A stretch of DNA of 43,898 nucleotides, taken from assembly GCA_003155655.1 (NCBI GenBank), contig PMDS01000013.1, positions 1 to 43,898 on the forward strand, written 5' to 3'. Below, in pieces: positions 1 to 8,322 of the stretch. The stretch comes from Melioribacter sp. (GTDB lineage: Bacteria; Bacteroidota; Ignavibacteria; Ignavibacteriales; Melioribacteraceae). The position numbers and the translations under genes are program-made. Every line of letters begins with the position of its first letter. The stretch's first letter is position 1. The notes beneath the pieces were generated by a model. It was not told the origin of the DNA. It saw only the letters and a program-made list of their open reading frames with translations, and did not search any database.

Positions 1-24
1 TTCCAATGACAAATCTGGGTTAAA

Positions 25-1164
25 TTATACAATTTCTTTTGGCAGTTGGATTGTAAATATGGTCCTTGATTTGTCATCTGAAATAAAATTAACAGCTCCA
101 TTCAAATATTGCTCTACAATTAATTTTACACTGTAAAGACCAATGCCCCTGCCTTTTTTTCCTTTAGTGCTGAAATATCTTTGGAAGAGCTGTAATTGTA
201 TTCTCTCGGGAATAATATTTTGACTTTTTACATTGAATGAAATTTTCTTCATCTCTAAAGTGGAAAAAATTAACACTTCCTGATTATTGTCTGAAGCTTC
301 CAGGGCATTTTTAACTAAATTGCCTAGCGAGCGGATAAGTAAATTTGTATCAGTAAATATTTCAACATCCCGATCAAGGTATTGCACGGTAAATTTTTTA
401 TTTTTGGTCAATTTATGATTTTTATATATATCATGAATCACTTTAAGAATATTATTCACGTGCTCAAGATGAAAATTAACTTCTAGGGTCCCATCTTCGG
501 CATTTCTTAATTTCAGTTGCGAAATTATTTCTTCAACCAGTTGATTAGAGGAAGTAATCAAGGCTTTGGTCAATTCCTGCTTTTCTTCCTCATTTTGACT
601 TTCAGGCAAAATTTCTGCAAGTCCCTTAACTGCTGCGGCTGTATTTAACACATCATGGAAGAATATTTTCTCCAATGCTTCGCGTCTTTTTTCATCCGAA
701 ATATCTCGAATTGCAAACATTGTATATATATTATCGTCTATCCTAATCGGTTGAGTTCTCACTGCGAAGTCAAAAGATTCATCTTTGCCGTTAATGTTTG
801 AAATGAGTCTGCATTCTTCATCTGCTGTTACTCCAAGATCAATAGTTTTTTTTATTGATTTTCCCGCACCACATTCTTTACAAAATTGAGATGTTCCGCA
901 GCCACCTTCCATTTCTTCCGAGTGGATGCATTTGAATGCTTCACCTGTACGTTTACCGACAATATCTAAATAATTATGAGTATTAAAAGTTTTTAACGCT
1001 TTTAAATTAAAAGCCACTATCTGGCGGTGTTGATTGAGTATTAAAGCTAATTCGGGAAATCCCTCGAGAAGTTGACAGATAAGAGCATTGTTTCTAAAGT
1101 TATTAATTTCTTTAAGCATCTCTTCAAACGGAAGACGTTCTGGTGAATCAAAATATGTATCCAT
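25..1164 (-). CDS. PAS-domain sensor histidine kinase
   Basis: This is a probable soluble two-component sensor kinase of 379 aa with no visible membrane segment. Residues about 35-155 form a PAS-like sensor. It contains a cysteine group (C79, C89, C95, C98, ending CKEC) that could bind a metal or an iron-sulfur cluster or sense redox. The dimerisation/phosphoacceptor helix has FFHDVLN with H170. The ATPase domain shows the N-box NLVKNALEA (282-290) and the G-box GRGIGLYS (339-346). A GAGG ribosome site lies upstream of the ATG. The gene is not beside a response regulator, so its partner is unknown. Kinase class is confident; ligand and target are not. Confidence 0.85.
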   Translation of the reverse strand: MDTYFDSPERLPFEEMLKEINNFRNNALICQLLEGFPELALILNQHRQIVAFNLKALKTFNTHNYLDIVGKRTGEAFKCIHSEEMEGGCGTSQFCKECGAGKSIKKTIDLGVTADEECRLISNINGKDESFDFAVRTQPIRIDDNIYTMFAIRDISDEKRREALEKIFFHDVLNTAAAVKGLAEILPESQNEEEKQELTKALITSSNQLVEEIISQLKLRNAEDGTLEVNFHLEHVNNILKVIHDIYKNHKLTKNKKFTVQYLDRDVEIFTDTNLLIRSLGNLVKNALEASDNNQEVLIFSTLEMKKISFNVKSQNIIPERIQLQLFQRYFSTKGKKGRGIGLYSVKLIVEQYLNGAVNFISDDKSRTIFTIQLPKEIV

Positions 1165-1184
1165 TATATTATTGTTCTACCTCA

Positions 1185-1658
1185 TTAAAAATAAACCCTG
1201 GCACCAATAGCACAGTCCAAATGTAATGATGTTTCAGGAAACAAATTAAAAACGGGTGCAATTTCAAGAAAGATATCCAGGGGCGCCGCTCTGTCCATCC
1301 ATAGAACTCCAATTACTCCGCGTGCACCCAAAACACTTTTTTCACTATTCCCAAAATGAATCCTGCCGCCAAAACCATAGTAAGTTGAAAAATAATTATA
1401 ATCCGGAAAAATACTTTTTCCATGAAATAGATAGTCTGCGTGTAATGAAAAAGCCTTGCTGGGATTTATAAATGAATAGGCTAAGCCAAAGTCTAAAGCA
1501 TTATTTTGAGAAAGCCAATATTTTCCGCTAAAACCGGTAGGTTCTCCTAACATTACTCCTATCCCCGCACCTTTATCTTGCGCACAAAGGCTGGAATATG
1601 CAAAAATGGCAATTGTGTATAATAACAAGCTGTTTTTAATTAACTTTTTCAGGGTCAT
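1185..1658 (-). CDS. small outer-membrane beta-barrel-like protein
   Basis: This is a hypothetical exported protein of 157 aa. The frame stays open further upstream, but the ATG at 1656-1658 has a good GAGGAG site and begins a classic signal peptide (MTLKKLIKNSLLLYTIAIF, cut after about SSLCAQ). The mature part alternates short hydrophobic and polar strands rich in Gly, Tyr and Phe, and the chain ends in Tyr-Phe. A C-terminal aromatic residue is typical of outer-membrane barrels. It would make roughly an eight-strand small barrel. No specific function is recognised. It lies 20 nt upstream of the histidine kinase on the same strand, so the two may be cotranscribed. Confidence 0.7.
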   Translation of the reverse strand: MTLKKLIKNSLLLYTIAIFAYSSLCAQDKGAGIGVMLGEPTGFSGKYWLSQNNALDFGLAYSFINPSKAFSLHADYLFHGKSIFPDYNYFSTYYGFGGRIHFGNSEKSVLGARGVIGVLWMDRAAPLDIFLEIAPVFNLFPETSLHLDCAIGARVYF

Positions 1659-1785
1659 ACTCCTCAATAATTGATTATTGAAATTAAAATTCAGTGTAAT
1701 TATTGATGTAAAATATATCTTTCTACTATTATTATCGAATATTAGTAAATTTGTTCCACCCAATTTTCTGCGGATAGAGGAAATG

Positions 1786-3288
1786 ATGATTGAAAAAAAA
1801 ATACCGTCCATTAAAGAAATGGTTACAGAATATTCTTCATCTTTTAATACTGAAAGAAATGAGACTGCCGTCATTTTAGCTGCCGGGCATGGTAAACGGA
1901 TAAAATCTAATACTTCCAAAATGCTGCATAAGATTTGGGAAGTTCCTACAGTAGAAAGAGTAACAAACGCCTGCCAAAAAGGCTTGAATAATTCCAATAT
2001 AATTATCGTGGTTGGGATTAAGGCAGATGATGTTATGAGAGGAATTGGGAAGAGAAATTTTACTTCATTTGCTTATCAGGAAGTTCAAAATGGTACGGGG
2101 CATGCCCTTCAGGTGGCGATGGAAAATATTCCCGGGAAAAATTATGATGGCACTGTCTATGTTTTCCCGGGGGATATGGGCTTGCTTGATCCGGAGACGG
2201 TAAGATTTTTTAAGAATGAATTCGAAAAATCTGATGCCGATATGATGGTACTGACCGGCATTTTTGACGGGAAAATTGAAGATAATTATTATGGCAGAAT
2301 TGTAAGGGTAAAGAACGAAAATGCAAAAGGAAGCAAATTAAGTGACTTGAATAAAGTGATAGAAATACTTGAATATAAGGATATACTAAATCTGGATGAA
2401 AAGAAATTGTATAGTGTTCAATCTAAGGGAACAAAATATAAATTCTCGCAAAAGGAATTAATTGATAATCGTGAATTTAATTCAGGAGTTTACGCTTTCA
2501 AGTTCAAGCCTTTGATGGAATTGATTGATAAGATCCAAAGCAACAATGTGCAAAAGGAAATTTACCTTACGGATTTAATTGCTCTGTTTAATAATAGTGG
2601 TTATAATGTTGAAGCTGTTTTTCCAAAAGATCAATATGTATTAATGGGATTTAATAATAAGTCGGTTCTGCAAGAGATGAACGCCATTGCAAAAAAAATG
2701 GTCTACAATAAATTAAAAGATGTGATCACAATTGATGACCCGGACGATTTTTTTGTTGATGAAAGTGTAGTTGAAGAAATATTAAATATGGATGCAGACG
2801 GAAAAATTCTTGATATTAAAATCTGCAAAGGTGCTTATGTAGGTAAAGGGGTAAAACTGAACTTAAATGTTTCTATCGGGAAAAATGTTCTTTTGAAAGG
2901 AGACATTCACTTTGGAAAGAATGTTACTCTTCATGAAAATACACAGATCACATGTTTTTACGGACAATCAGTTCAACTAAATGATTATGTGGAGATATTT
3001 CCCGGGAATATTATTAAAGGGAATGTTTCTATTGGGGCGAATTCAAAATTAGAATCATGGGTTAGAATTACCGGCAGTGATCAATACCCGGCTAGAATTG
3101 GTAATGATGTTTCTATAAAGGGAACAACTTATATATTTGGTTCACAAATTGAAGATCACATTTTTATAGAGCAGTCCGTTCTTATTAGAAAAAAAGTTTC
3201 AAAACCTGCTGGGATTAAATCAGAGATTTATACTGTAAAATATTATTTGCCGGCTCCGGAAGGCGAAGAAGCTGTTAGAAATTTATAA
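1786..3288 (+). CDS. GlmU-like nucleotidyltransferase with left-handed beta-helix tail
   Basis: This 500-aa protein probably makes a UDP-amino sugar. The N-terminal half has the GlmU-type signature LAAGHGKRI followed by SKMLHK, then QNGTGHALQ, the metal-site PGDMG, YYGRIVR, FNSGVYAF and KEIYLTDLI. These are the uridylyltransferase motifs in the usual order. The C-terminal part (about 350-480) has hexapeptide repeats of a left-handed beta-helix. The GlmU acetyltransferase catalytic motif (GAGTITCNYDG in the usual enzyme) is not seen, and the protein is about 40 aa longer than typical GlmU. I therefore infer uridylyltransferase activity but doubt the acetyltransferase. The frame is open from 1678, but GAGG at 1777-1780 fits the ATG at 1786 best. 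Confidence 0.75.
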   Translation: MIEKKIPSIKEMVTEYSSSFNTERNETAVILAAGHGKRIKSNTSKMLHKIWEVPTVERVTNACQKGLNNSNIIIVVGIKADDVMRGIGKRNFTSFAYQEVQNGTGHALQVAMENIPGKNYDGTVYVFPGDMGLLDPETVRFFKNEFEKSDADMMVLTGIFDGKIEDNYYGRIVRVKNENAKGSKLSDLNKVIEILEYKDILNLDEKKLYSVQSKGTKYKFSQKELIDNREFNSGVYAFKFKPLMELIDKIQSNNVQKEIYLTDLIALFNNSGYNVEAVFPKDQYVLMGFNNKSVLQEMNAIAKKMVYNKLKDVITIDDPDDFFVDESVVEEILNMDADGKILDIKICKGAYVGKGVKLNLNVSIGKNVLLKGDIHFGKNVTLHENTQITCFYGQSVQLNDYVEIFPGNIIKGNVSIGANSKLESWVRITGSDQYPARIGNDVSIKGTTYIFGSQIEDHIFIEQSVLIRKKVSKPAGIKSEIYTVKYYLPAPEGEEAVRNL

Positions 3289-3296
3289 AAAGAAAA

Positions 3297-3321
3297 AGGC
3301 AATCCATCGGATGAATTGCCT
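3297..3321 (-). terminator. Rho-independent terminator of rpsT
   Basis: A 25-nt hairpin has a 7-bp stem AGGCAAT/ATTGCCT, extended by 3 more pairs after one mismatch, with a CGG loop. On the minus strand it is followed by a T-rich run (TTTTCTTTTT) and lies 29 nt past the rpsT stop. The plus-strand side lacks a T tract, so it mainly serves rpsT. Confidence 0.75.
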
Positions 3322-3349
3322 GTACTAAAAAAATGATTGTCTGTTAAAA

Positions 3350-3613
3350 TTATTTTGGTGTCGCTAATTTATTTACATGTTTGGTAATTGCAGATTTCTT
3401 TCTTGCAACTGTATTTTTATGTAATCTGCCTTTGGATGCTGTTTTATCTAAAAAAGCAACTGCTTCTTTCAAATATTCCTGAGCCTTGGCACTGTCTTCA
3501 GTATCGTAAACTTTTTTAATAAGTGTTTTAACTTTTGATAAAGCTGTTTTATTTCTCTCAGCTCTTCTTTTTGTTGATCTTACTCTTTTTTTCGCCGATT
3601 TGTGATGCGCCAT
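3350..3613 (-). CDS. rpsT: 30S ribosomal protein S20
   Basis: Small-subunit protein S20 (bS20) binds 16S rRNA early in 30S assembly. The 87-aa product has the family length and its very basic start, MAHHKSAKKRVRSTKRRAER. It also has the conserved later segments KTLIKKVYD, AVAFLDKTASKGRLHKN and ARKKSAITKHVNKL. It is monocistronic, ends at a strong hairpin terminator and is transcribed divergently from queE across a 130-nt gap. Recognition is secure. Confidence 0.97.
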   Translation of the reverse strand: MAHHKSAKKRVRSTKRRAERNKTALSKVKTLIKKVYDTEDSAKAQEYLKEAVAFLDKTASKGRLHKNTVARKKSAITKHVNKLATPK

Positions 3614-3647
3614 TAATATAAAACCTTATTTTATTGAAAATAGTGAG

Positions 3648-3679
3648 TAAATATAGCATTCAAGGGTAAACAAATCAAA
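3648..3679 (-). promoter_or_regulatory. candidate rpsT promoter (Bacteroidota type)
   Basis: On the minus strand a TTTG (3676-3679) is followed after 20 nt by TATATTTA (3648-3655), one mismatch from the Bacteroidota -7 consensus TAnnTTTG. It lies about 35 nt before the rpsT ATG. This is motif matching only. Confidence 0.35.
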
Positions 3680-3718
3680 CAATAGTGTTATTAACTTTTT
3701 TCTATTATTAACTGTTAT

Positions 3719-3726
3719 TATCTTTG
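3719..3726 (+). promoter_or_regulatory. candidate -7 promoter element for queE-queD
   Basis: TATCTTTG matches the Bacteroidota -7 consensus TAnnTTTG exactly and lies 17 nt before the queE ATG. No convincing -33 TTTG is seen at the expected distance, so support is weak. No preQ1 riboswitch-like sequence is visible in this leader. Confidence 0.3.
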
Positions 3727-3743
3727 CCCCTATTTTAGAAATA

Positions 3744-4394
3744 ATGTCTGTTTTTATGCTTAAAGTAAATGAAATATATTACTCAATACAAGGGGAAAGC
3801 TCCAGGGCCGGTCTGCCATGCGTTTTTGTACGCCTTACCTACTGTAATTTACGCTGCTCTTATTGTGATTCTGAATATGCTTTCTTCGATGGAAACGAAA
3901 TGTCTGTTGATTCAATTATTAATGAAATTAAAAAATTTAATTGTAATCTTGTAGAAATTACCGGGGGAGAACCTCTATTCCAAAAAGAATCACTGGACTT
4001 GATGAAACTATTGTGTGATGAAAACTTTGAAGTTATGCTGGAATCCAGCGGCAGCCTGCCTATAATGGATGTTGATAAACGCGTAATGATTATTATGGAC
4101 CTTAAATGCCCATCAAGTAAAATGATGAAAAAGAATATGTACGGGAATCTTGATAATATTAAGCCGGCTGATGAGATAAAATTTGTGATAGGTACTGAGG
4201 AAGATTATAATTGGGCAAAAGATATTATTGTTAAATATAACATAACTAAAAAATGTTCAGTATTATTTTCTGTCGTTTTTGGTGTGTTGGAGCCGTTAAA
4301 ACTTGTTGAATGGATATTGAGAGATGATCTTAAGGTAAGATTTCAACTGCAGATGCACAAATTTATTTGGGAACCAACAGCAAAAGGTGTTTAA
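3744..4394 (+). CDS. queE: 7-carboxy-7-deazaguanine synthase
   Basis: QueE is a radical SAM enzyme that rearranges 6-carboxy-5,6,7,8-tetrahydropterin to 7-carboxy-7-deazaguanine in queuosine/7-deazaguanine synthesis. The 216-aa protein has the N-terminal substrate motif YSIQGES (13-19), the cluster-binding CNLRCSYC (C34, C38, C41) and the SAM-binding TGGEPL (73-78), all typical of compact QueE. ATG at 3756 (MLKVNEIYY) is an equally good start. The stop codon overlaps the queD ATG by one base (TAATG), so the pair is translationally coupled. QueC and QueF are not in this window. Confidence 0.93.
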   Translation: MSVFMLKVNEIYYSIQGESSRAGLPCVFVRLTYCNLRCSYCDSEYAFFDGNEMSVDSIINEIKKFNCNLVEITGGEPLFQKESLDLMKLLCDENFEVMLESSGSLPIMDVDKRVMIIMDLKCPSSKMMKKNMYGNLDNIKPADEIKFVIGTEEDYNWAKDIIVKYNITKKCSVLFSVVFGVLEPLKLVEWILRDDLKVRFQLQMHKFIWEPTAKGV

Positions 4395-4813
4395 TGAAAA
4401 TAGCCAAGGAATTTACCTGGGAAATGGGGCACAGGCTTTCTTTCCATGCAGGAAAATGTAAAAATCTGCATGGGCACTCTTACAAATGCTGGGTTGAATT
4501 ATCCGGCAGTCCAAATTCCAATGGGATGGTACTGGATTATTATGAACTTAAAAAAATTGTTGAACCAATTCTTGATGAATTAGATCATTCATTCATGGTT
4601 TATAAAAATGATAAAGAATTAATTAATGTATTGGAAAAATTAAATTCCCGTTTTGCTGTTGTAGATTTTGAAACAACTGCAGAAAATATTTGTTTATACC
4701 TGCTTAATAAAATTAAATCTGCTAATCTGCCCGACAATATTCAATCAATTAAGATGCGGGTTTTGGAAACAGAAAATTCCTACGCTGAACAAGAAATAGA
4801 ACTTTCTAAATAA
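4394..4813 (+). CDS. queD: 6-carboxy-5,6,7,8-tetrahydropterin synthase
   Basis: QueD converts 7,8-dihydroneopterin triphosphate to the carboxy-tetrahydropterin used by QueE. The 139-aa protein shows the PTPS-fold zinc histidines H13 (MGHRL), H26 and H28 (NLHGHSY), the catalytic C22 (GKCKNLHGH) and LDHSF with H65. A late glutamate in ETENSYAEQ fits the substrate site. The frame extends upstream inside queE, but the ATG fused to the queE stop is the natural start and gives the family length of about 120-140 aa. Confidence 0.92.
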   Translation: MKIAKEFTWEMGHRLSFHAGKCKNLHGHSYKCWVELSGSPNSNGMVLDYYELKKIVEPILDELDHSFMVYKNDKELINVLEKLNSRFAVVDFETTAENICLYLLNKIKSANLPDNIQSIKMRVLETENSYAEQEIELSK

Positions 4814-5096
4814 TTATTCTGCTCTTTCTTCAGACACGATTTATGGCATTTGAATAAAGCAGATTTTATGCTAAATTACTTTCAATGACGGGAGGGTTTC
4901 TGTGGTGTTTAATTTTTACCCTTTTCTTTTAACTCGCATTTCATCAAAAAGATTTTTTTTGTTATAGAATAAATTTCCTTTGCTGCTAAAAATTTATAAG
5001 GAACTTTAATAATAATTAACTATTAACAATAAATATCAGTGTGCTCTTTTTCAAAATTTTATTAAGCGTTATAAGTCTTATTAAAAGAGGTATAAA

Positions 5097-6161
5097 ATGA
5101 AAAAGATTCTTTTTTGTATTTTAATTTTAAGTTCAGCCAGACCAGTATTAAATAATCCTATTGCAATACCCTTCGTATATATATCGGAATTTACATTTGA
5201 CGCCAACAATAAATGGATAATAGAATTACGGAGCGGAGTAGGTCTAAATTTTGGCTCTAATCTTATTGATAGTATTTGTGTCTTTACATCAGCTGGTTAT
5301 TCTAAAATTAGATTGAGTGATGTTAAATTTATCAATAACACAGATCTTTTTGTTATAACTTCTGACAATTTTATAAGTCCCTTAATAATTAATAAGAATG
5401 GCGACAAAATCAAAATCATTTCATTCCCCAGCCAAATCAAGTATTATCTTAAAGTTGACTCACTAATTTTTGGTAGTTATCCGGGATCATGCATCGATAA
5501 TATTGATCCTGGTTATTCGCTTATTAGAATAGGATATTCCCCGGCTATTTTTTGTAAATGTAATAAACCTTCAATTGGATTAATGAATCCTTCAGGTGTT
5601 GGTTGTTTTGCTACCTTGAATGGTTTTATGTTTGATAAAAATCATATTCTTGTTAGAAAGCAAAGTTTTGATCTTGATAACCAATTAAAAGTCGATGGCA
5701 GCGGAAGATTCACAACAAAAGTATTTAGCCGATGGTTAAGGACAAATAAAATAATGCAGATGGGCTATTATGATGTATTAATTGAACCGCTGGATCTAAA
5801 CCTTGAACCGGATTCTATATACGAGAAAAATATATATCTTCTTTCCGATTATATTGTTAGTGTAGAAAAAAACATTGAACTGGACTTTGAATTGCAAATA
5901 AGGAATTATCCAAATCCATTTAATTCAACAACTAATTTCTTCGTGAAGATTCCAACCGGATTGCAAGGAAAAGCCGGGCATATAAACATATACAATGTTA
6001 ATGGGCAAAAAATTTTTTCAATAGAGCTATCCGACAAATCCCTTTACCAGTGGTATGGAAAAGATAATAACGGCAAAACGGTTGCATCCGGGATATATTA
6101 TTATCAGCTTGTTATAGATAGTAAATCATACAAAAATGGTTCAATGATTCTGCTTAAGTAA
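5097..6161 (+). CDS. secreted protein with T9SS C-terminal sorting domain
   Basis: This is a 354-aa exported protein of unknown function. It starts with a short signal peptide (MKKILFCILILSSARP). The last 80 or so residues are a type IX secretion sorting/FlgD-like Ig module, with NYPNPFNSTTNF, INIYNVNGQKIF, the Trp-Gly-Asp/Asn stretch (YQWYGKDNNGK) and ASGIYYYQLV. The middle part has no recognised domain, and its cysteines (CIDN, CKCNK, GCFA) may form disulfides. A GAGG site precedes the ATG. It overlaps the next gene by one base (TAATG). Export across the outer membrane and surface anchoring or release are inferred from the tail. Confidence 0.85.
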   Translation: MKKILFCILILSSARPVLNNPIAIPFVYISEFTFDANNKWIIELRSGVGLNFGSNLIDSICVFTSAGYSKIRLSDVKFINNTDLFVITSDNFISPLIINKNGDKIKIISFPSQIKYYLKVDSLIFGSYPGSCIDNIDPGYSLIRIGYSPAIFCKCNKPSIGLMNPSGVGCFATLNGFMFDKNHILVRKQSFDLDNQLKVDGSGRFTTKVFSRWLRTNKIMQMGYYDVLIEPLDLNLEPDSIYEKNIYLLSDYIVSVEKNIELDFELQIRNYPNPFNSTTNFFVKIPTGLQGKAGHINIYNVNGQKIFSIELSDKSLYQWYGKDNNGKTVASGIYYYQLVIDSKSYKNGSMILLK

Positions 6162-6733
6162 TGAAACAGCTATCAACTGTAATTTTAATATTCTTTGGCT
6201 CAAGTGTTGTCTTATGTCAGGGAATTGATTTTTATAAGGAAGACATTGTATTCAAAGTAAATAATGGATATTTATATGTTGATGGATATTATTGGTTTGC
6301 AAATACTTCCAATGAGAAAATAGGAAGCGCAATCTATTTTCCGTTTAGAGATATTAATGAAAGCGGGGCAGTTGATTCAGTGTCTGTGTACAGAATCCCG
6401 CAAGGTGAATTTCAACAAATAAATGACTTAAATAACTTCGGTTTTTCTTTCAGGATGGAGCTTTCTGCCAAAGATACATCTACTTATCAAATTAGCTATC
6501 GTCAAAAAATAATCGGTGACAGCGCAAAATATATTTTACGCTCAACCCAGAGCTGGAACAAACCTCTTAAGGCAGCGGAATATAAATTAATAGTTAACCC
6601 AAATATTGACGTAATAAGATTTTCCTACGAACCAGATAATATTTATAATATTGACGGCAAAAAGATATATTACTGGAAAAGAAATGATTTCTTACCCGGG
6701 TGTGATATGATTTTTCATTTTAGAAATAATTAA
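6161..6733 (+). CDS. hypothetical exported protein
   Basis: I do not recognise this 190-aa protein. It begins with a signal peptide (MKQLSTVILIFFGSSVVLC) whose end, VVLCQG, could also be read as a lipobox-like cysteine. The remainder is strand-rich with many Tyr/Phe/Asn residues and looks like a single beta-sandwich. The start codon overlaps the stop of the T9SS-tailed gene (TAATG), so the two are coupled and probably act together at the cell surface. It has no T9SS tail itself. Confidence 0.65.
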   Translation: MKQLSTVILIFFGSSVVLCQGIDFYKEDIVFKVNNGYLYVDGYYWFANTSNEKIGSAIYFPFRDINESGAVDSVSVYRIPQGEFQQINDLNNFGFSFRMELSAKDTSTYQISYRQKIIGDSAKYILRSTQSWNKPLKAAEYKLIVNPNIDVIRFSYEPDNIYNIDGKKIYYWKRNDFLPGCDMIFHFRNN

Positions 6734-6774
6734 ATGTGTTTGTAAATTGGCAACAGAACTTAAAGATAATTAAT

Positions 6775-7563
6775 ATGGATATTTCTAAACATAATTTGCT
6801 TAATGTACCGCTTTTTAGAACAGATTTATTTTTACCAAAATATAAGCCATTGCAAAAAGATAATTGGCGTATACAACATATGGGATTAGGCTTTGATCAT
6901 GGCTATTTTTCAGATGTATGGGCTGTTGAAAACATGCCGATCCTTATGCGCCGGAATAAGGATAATAATGAGAAATGGGAATCCTGGATGTCTATTTGCC
7001 CTCATGAGCTTGAAAGCCAGGAATTGTGCTGCAAATACGCATTTGGCAAAGTTGTAATTATGGGGCTTGGTATGGGATGGGTGGCTATTAACACTGCTTT
7101 TAATCATCAGGTCGAAAAGGTTCTTATTATAGAAATTGATAATGAAGTAATTGAGATTTTCGAAGAATCCGGCGCTTTTGATGATGTTCCGCATGAGATA
7201 CAAAACAAAATAATAATTGTTAAAGCAGATGCTTTTAAATGGAAGCCGGATTCAGACAAAATTAACCTGCTTTATGTTGATATCTGGAAAAACCTGGTTG
7301 AACCTCAGACTATTGAAGATGTTCGCATAATGCAGCAAAATATAAATGCAGATAAAATTTATTTCTGGGGTCAGGAATTATTCTTTTTTAAGGACTTTAT
7401 TGATTCCGGATTAAATGAAAATGAAATGAATTATAACTTCCTTAGAAATACAGTTGAGAAAATGAATCTGCCCTTACTTCTGCCTGAAGATATTGATTAT
7501 CCTTCAATGGTTGTTAAAGCAGGAAAACAAAGAATAAAAAGAGGACTGCCTCTTTTAAGATAA
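6775..7563 (+). CDS. Rossmann-fold methyltransferase-like protein
   Basis: This 262-aa protein resembles class I SAM-dependent methyltransferases or spermidine-synthase-like folds. The SAM-binding glycine loop is KVVIMGLGMGWVA, followed by an acidic strand end (LIIEIDNEV) and a motif-IV-like LLYVDIW. The substrate is unknown, and no specific family signature is visible beyond the fold. A GTG at 6736 would add 13 residues; the ATG at 6775 (MDISKHN) is a more natural start. It follows the two exported proteins on the same strand, but a common function is not evident. Confidence 0.6.
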   Translation: MDISKHNLLNVPLFRTDLFLPKYKPLQKDNWRIQHMGLGFDHGYFSDVWAVENMPILMRRNKDNNEKWESWMSICPHELESQELCCKYAFGKVVIMGLGMGWVAINTAFNHQVEKVLIIEIDNEVIEIFEESGAFDDVPHEIQNKIIIVKADAFKWKPDSDKINLLYVDIWKNLVEPQTIEDVRIMQQNINADKIYFWGQELFFFKDFIDSGLNENEMNYNFLRNTVEKMNLPLLLPEDIDYPSMVVKAGKQRIKRGLPLLR

Positions 7564-7683
7564 AAGTTTATCTGGATAGCAGCTGTTCAAAATAATTGAT
7601 GCCCTTTAGTCAACTTTTTATCATGTAAAAATTGTTTTGGTTAATAGAGATGCGACATTAATTATATATTGCGGAAAACATTT

Positions 7684-8079
7684 ATGGCAATGACATCAAA
7701 TAAAAAATTTAAGACGGTTGATGAATATATCAATGCTTTTCCTCCAAAAATTAAAAATTATTTAAATGATTTGAGGAAAACAATCAAACAAGCCGCGCCG
7801 GATGCAGAAGAGCTAATAAGCTATAATATGCCCGCATTCAAATTCTATGGCATTTTGGTTTATTACGCAGCTCATACAAATCATATAGGGTTTTATCCTG
7901 CATATAAAATTGTAAATGAGGTTTTTAAGGATAAATTAACTGACTTTGAGACTTCGAAGGGTACAATTAAATTTCCTTATGATAAAAAGATGCCATTGCA
8001 ATTAATCAAAGAAATTGTAAAATATAAAACAAAACTGAATTTGGAAAAAGTAAAATCTAAAAGGAAAAAGAATAAATAA
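7684..8079 (+). CDS. DUF1801 (YdhG-like) domain protein
   Basis: This is a small cytosolic protein of 131 aa in the DUF1801/YdhG-like family. Conserved features are TVDEYINAFP, LRKTIKQAAPDAEELISYNMPAF, a Tyr-rich HIGFYPA strand and the FPYDKKMPLQLIKEIVKYK tail. Some members have been linked to iron handling, but the biochemical role is unsettled. A TTG at 7669 would add five residues; the ATG at 7684 has GCGGAAA upstream and is preferred. The basic end (KSKRKKNK) could touch nucleic acid, which is inference. Confidence 0.75.
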   Translation: MAMTSNKKFKTVDEYINAFPPKIKNYLNDLRKTIKQAAPDAEELISYNMPAFKFYGILVYYAAHTNHIGFYPAYKIVNEVFKDKLTDFETSKGTIKFPYDKKMPLQLIKEIVKYKTKLNLEKVKSKRKKNK

Positions 8080-8322
8080 ATTCCGGTCTAACAAAAACGT
8101 ATTTGCCTGCTTTAATTTACAATGAGCAATCGGGTAAAGTATCAAAATATTAATGTAAGTTAAAGTTACAAAAAAATGGATCTGCCTTTACTTTGGCAGG
8201 TAAATATCGATAATCTATCAATAGCTATTATAGTAGACAAGCAAGGTATTAAATGAACAGTGAAATAATAGATAAAAGTATGTCGAAAAAACAATTTTCA
8301 TAATTAACAATTAGGGTAAAAA

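Noticed and set aside
1659-1997. N-terminal extension of the barrel protein to 270 aa
   Set aside because: It overlaps the start region of the divergent GlmU-like gene, lacks a signal peptide at its head, and the internal ATG at 1658 has a strong GAGGAG site and signal sequence.
3614-3743. preQ1 riboswitch before queE
   Set aside because: No aptamer-like stem with an A-rich tail is visible in the 130-nt gap, and the leader left after the likely promoter is too short.
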